Positions 33,077 to 33,988 of a stretch of 33,988 bases of DNA are shown one piece after another. This DNA comes from 62-47 sp049647485 (lineage in GTDB: Bacteria; Pseudomonadota; Alphaproteobacteria; Rhizobiales; Xanthobacteraceae): contig JBARXT010000186.1 of NCBI GenBank assembly GCA_049647485.1, positions 1-33,988 of the forward strand. Reading direction: 5' to 3'. The notes under the pieces were generated by a model. That model had not been told where the DNA came from and ran no database searches. It saw only the letters and a program-made list of their open reading frames with translations. The position numbers and the translations under genes are program-made. Position 1 is the first letter of the stretch. Each line of letters begins with the position of its first letter.

Positions 33077-33922
33077 ATGATTGTCGGGTTGGATCACGTC
33101 GTGATTCTCGTTCGCGACATCGATGCGGCAGCATCGGCCTATGCTGTGCTGCTCGGGCGCAAACCGGCGTGGCGTAGTACCGACGAGGCTTCGGCGTCAG
33201 TGCTGTTCACGCTCGACAACATGTCGGTGGAGTTGCTGGCGCCGGCGGCGGGCGTGGCAGGCGATCACATTCGTGGCACCATCGATGCCAACGGCGAAGG
33301 GCTGGCGAGCCTGTGCCTGCGCGTCGAGGATATCGGCAACTGGCACCGGCGGCTGGATCGTCTCGGCTTGAAGCCGGAAGCGATCGGTGACGGTGGAAGC
33401 CGTAATCTGCTCGACGGCGCGTCCTTGTCGTGGAAGCGCACCCGCACAGCGACCGATGCCGCGCATGGTGTGCGGTTGTTCTTTCTCGAGATGAACGGGC
33501 AGCGTCCAACTTCGGAGATCAGCGCCGACGCACCGATCACCGGGCTCGATCATGTCGTGGTTGAGACCGCCGATCCCGAGCGCGCCGCCGCGCTTTACGG
33601 TGCACGGCTCAGGCTCGACATGCGGCTCGATCGTTCGCACGCGGACTGGGGGCATCTGATGTTCTTCCGCTGCGGTGATCTCATCGTCGAGACGGTCAAG
33701 CGTGCGGGCAAGGATTATTCCGACGGGCGCGACCGGCTGTGGGGCTTAAGCTTTCGTGTTGATGATATCGCGGCGGCGCGAAAGCGGATGCAGGCCGCCG
33801 GCATCGATGTGTCGGAGCCGCGCACGGGACGCAAGCCGGGTACTTTTGTTGCCACCGTCCGCAGCGGCACCTGCGGCGTGCCGACGATCCTGCTTCAGCC
33901 GCCGCCGGCGCGGGTCTCGTAA
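33077..33922 (+). CDS. Two-module VOC (glyoxalase-fold) protein
   Basis: A 281-residue protein with two vicinal-oxygen-chelate modules: MIVGLDHVVILVRDID (from residue 1) and ITGLDHVVVETADPERAAALYG (from about 155), each with the usual histidine after LD. Such proteins use a divalent metal and include glyoxalases, extradiol dioxygenases, epimerases and resistance proteins. An acidic metal ligand may lie in MSVELLAP (first module) and LIVETV (second). GGAG at 33066-33069 supports ATG 33077, which lies 16 bases after the enolase stop. Longer upstream in-frame codons overlap the enolase and are rejected. Its place in a kinase-enolase operon suggests it acts on a product or intermediate of that pathway. 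The activity itself is not known. Confidence 0.9.
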   Translation: MIVGLDHVVILVRDIDAAASAYAVLLGRKPAWRSTDEASASVLFTLDNMSVELLAPAAGVAGDHIRGTIDANGEGLASLCLRVEDIGNWHRRLDRLGLKPEAIGDGGSRNLLDGASLSWKRTRTATDAAHGVRLFFLEMNGQRPTSEISADAPITGLDHVVVETADPERAAALYGARLRLDMRLDRSHADWGHLMFFRCGDLIVETVKRAGKDYSDGRDRLWGLSFRVDDIAAARKRMQAAGIDVSEPRTGRKPGTFVATVRSGTCGVPTILLQPPPARVS

Positions 33923-33937
33923 CCGATAATGAGACGG

Positions 33938-33988
33938 CGTCATCCTGAGGTGCGAGGGCAACAGCCCGAGCCTCGAAGGATCGCCGTC
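33938..33988. repeat. Dispersed palindromic repeat, type B, copy 3 (cut by window edge)
   Basis: The sequence starts CGTCATCCTGAGGTGCGAGG and continues GCCCGAGCCTCGAAGGAT. It matches, in reverse complement, the right part of the unit at 21166-21279 (CCTCGCACCTCAGGATGACG form). It runs off the right edge. Confidence 0.7.

Noticed and set aside
1..33988. CRISPR array, insertion sequence, prophage or integration at selC
   Set aside because: No regular repeat-spacer series, transposase or integrase gene was found, and no duplicated selC end is visible.

Overview
The window is GC-rich, densely packed chromosomal DNA. It most resembles an alphaproteobacterium of the Bradyrhizobium / Rhodopseudomonas / Afipia group. 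The evidence is codon bias, frequent GTG and TTG starts, short palindromic intergenic repeats of the kind scattered through those genomes, and the family mix: FdhE and selenocysteine genes, acyl-CoA ligase, crotonase, Lrp regulator and EstB-like hydrolase. This placement is inference from sequence character; no marker gene such as 16S rRNA is present. I see no insertion sequence, phage gene, CRISPR array or plasmid function.

Region 1 (1-7.6 kb) is a selenocysteine and formate dehydrogenase maturation locus. A partial minus-strand gene runs off the left edge. On the plus strand follow fdhE, selA, a Sel1-repeat protein, selB, the tRNA-Sec gene selC and two unrecognised small proteins. Several junctions are 4-base ATGA overlaps. 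selD faces them on the minus strand. The odd point is that the selB reading frame has no stop before selC: it continues in frame through all 96 bases of the tRNA (exactly 32 codons) and stops only inside the next start codon. No selenoprotein gene is visible here; the formate dehydrogenase itself presumably lies outside the window.

Region 2 (7.7-21.3 kb) is general metabolism and membrane functions: an acyl-CoA ligase, a polytopic GT-C type glycosyltransferase, a molybdopterin oxidoreductase joined by TAATG to an isocitrate/isopropylmalate dehydrogenase family enzyme and followed by a zinc alcohol dehydrogenase, a CLC-type channel with CBS domains, an EstB-like serine hydrolase, an aldo/keto reductase and a DMT-family exporter.

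Region 3 (21.3-28.3 kb) has an Lrp/AsnC regulator divergent from a homodimeric AceE/MdeB-type 2-oxoacid dehydrogenase E1, then an aldehyde dehydrogenase with a strong intrinsic terminator, a crotonase with unusual catalytic positions, and a ferredoxin-reductase type flavoprotein.

Region 4 (28.3-34 kb) has a PfkB-family sugar kinase divergent from a run of glutamate dehydrogenase, an APH-fold kinase, a divergent enolase paralogue and a two-module VOC (glyoxalase-fold) protein. Kinase and enolase overlap by 4 bases. The enolase keeps the lysine and metal ligands but has two active-site substitutions, so it may act on a substrate other than 2-phosphoglycerate. This cluster and the unknown proteins of the selenocysteine operon are the best candidates for undescribed biology.
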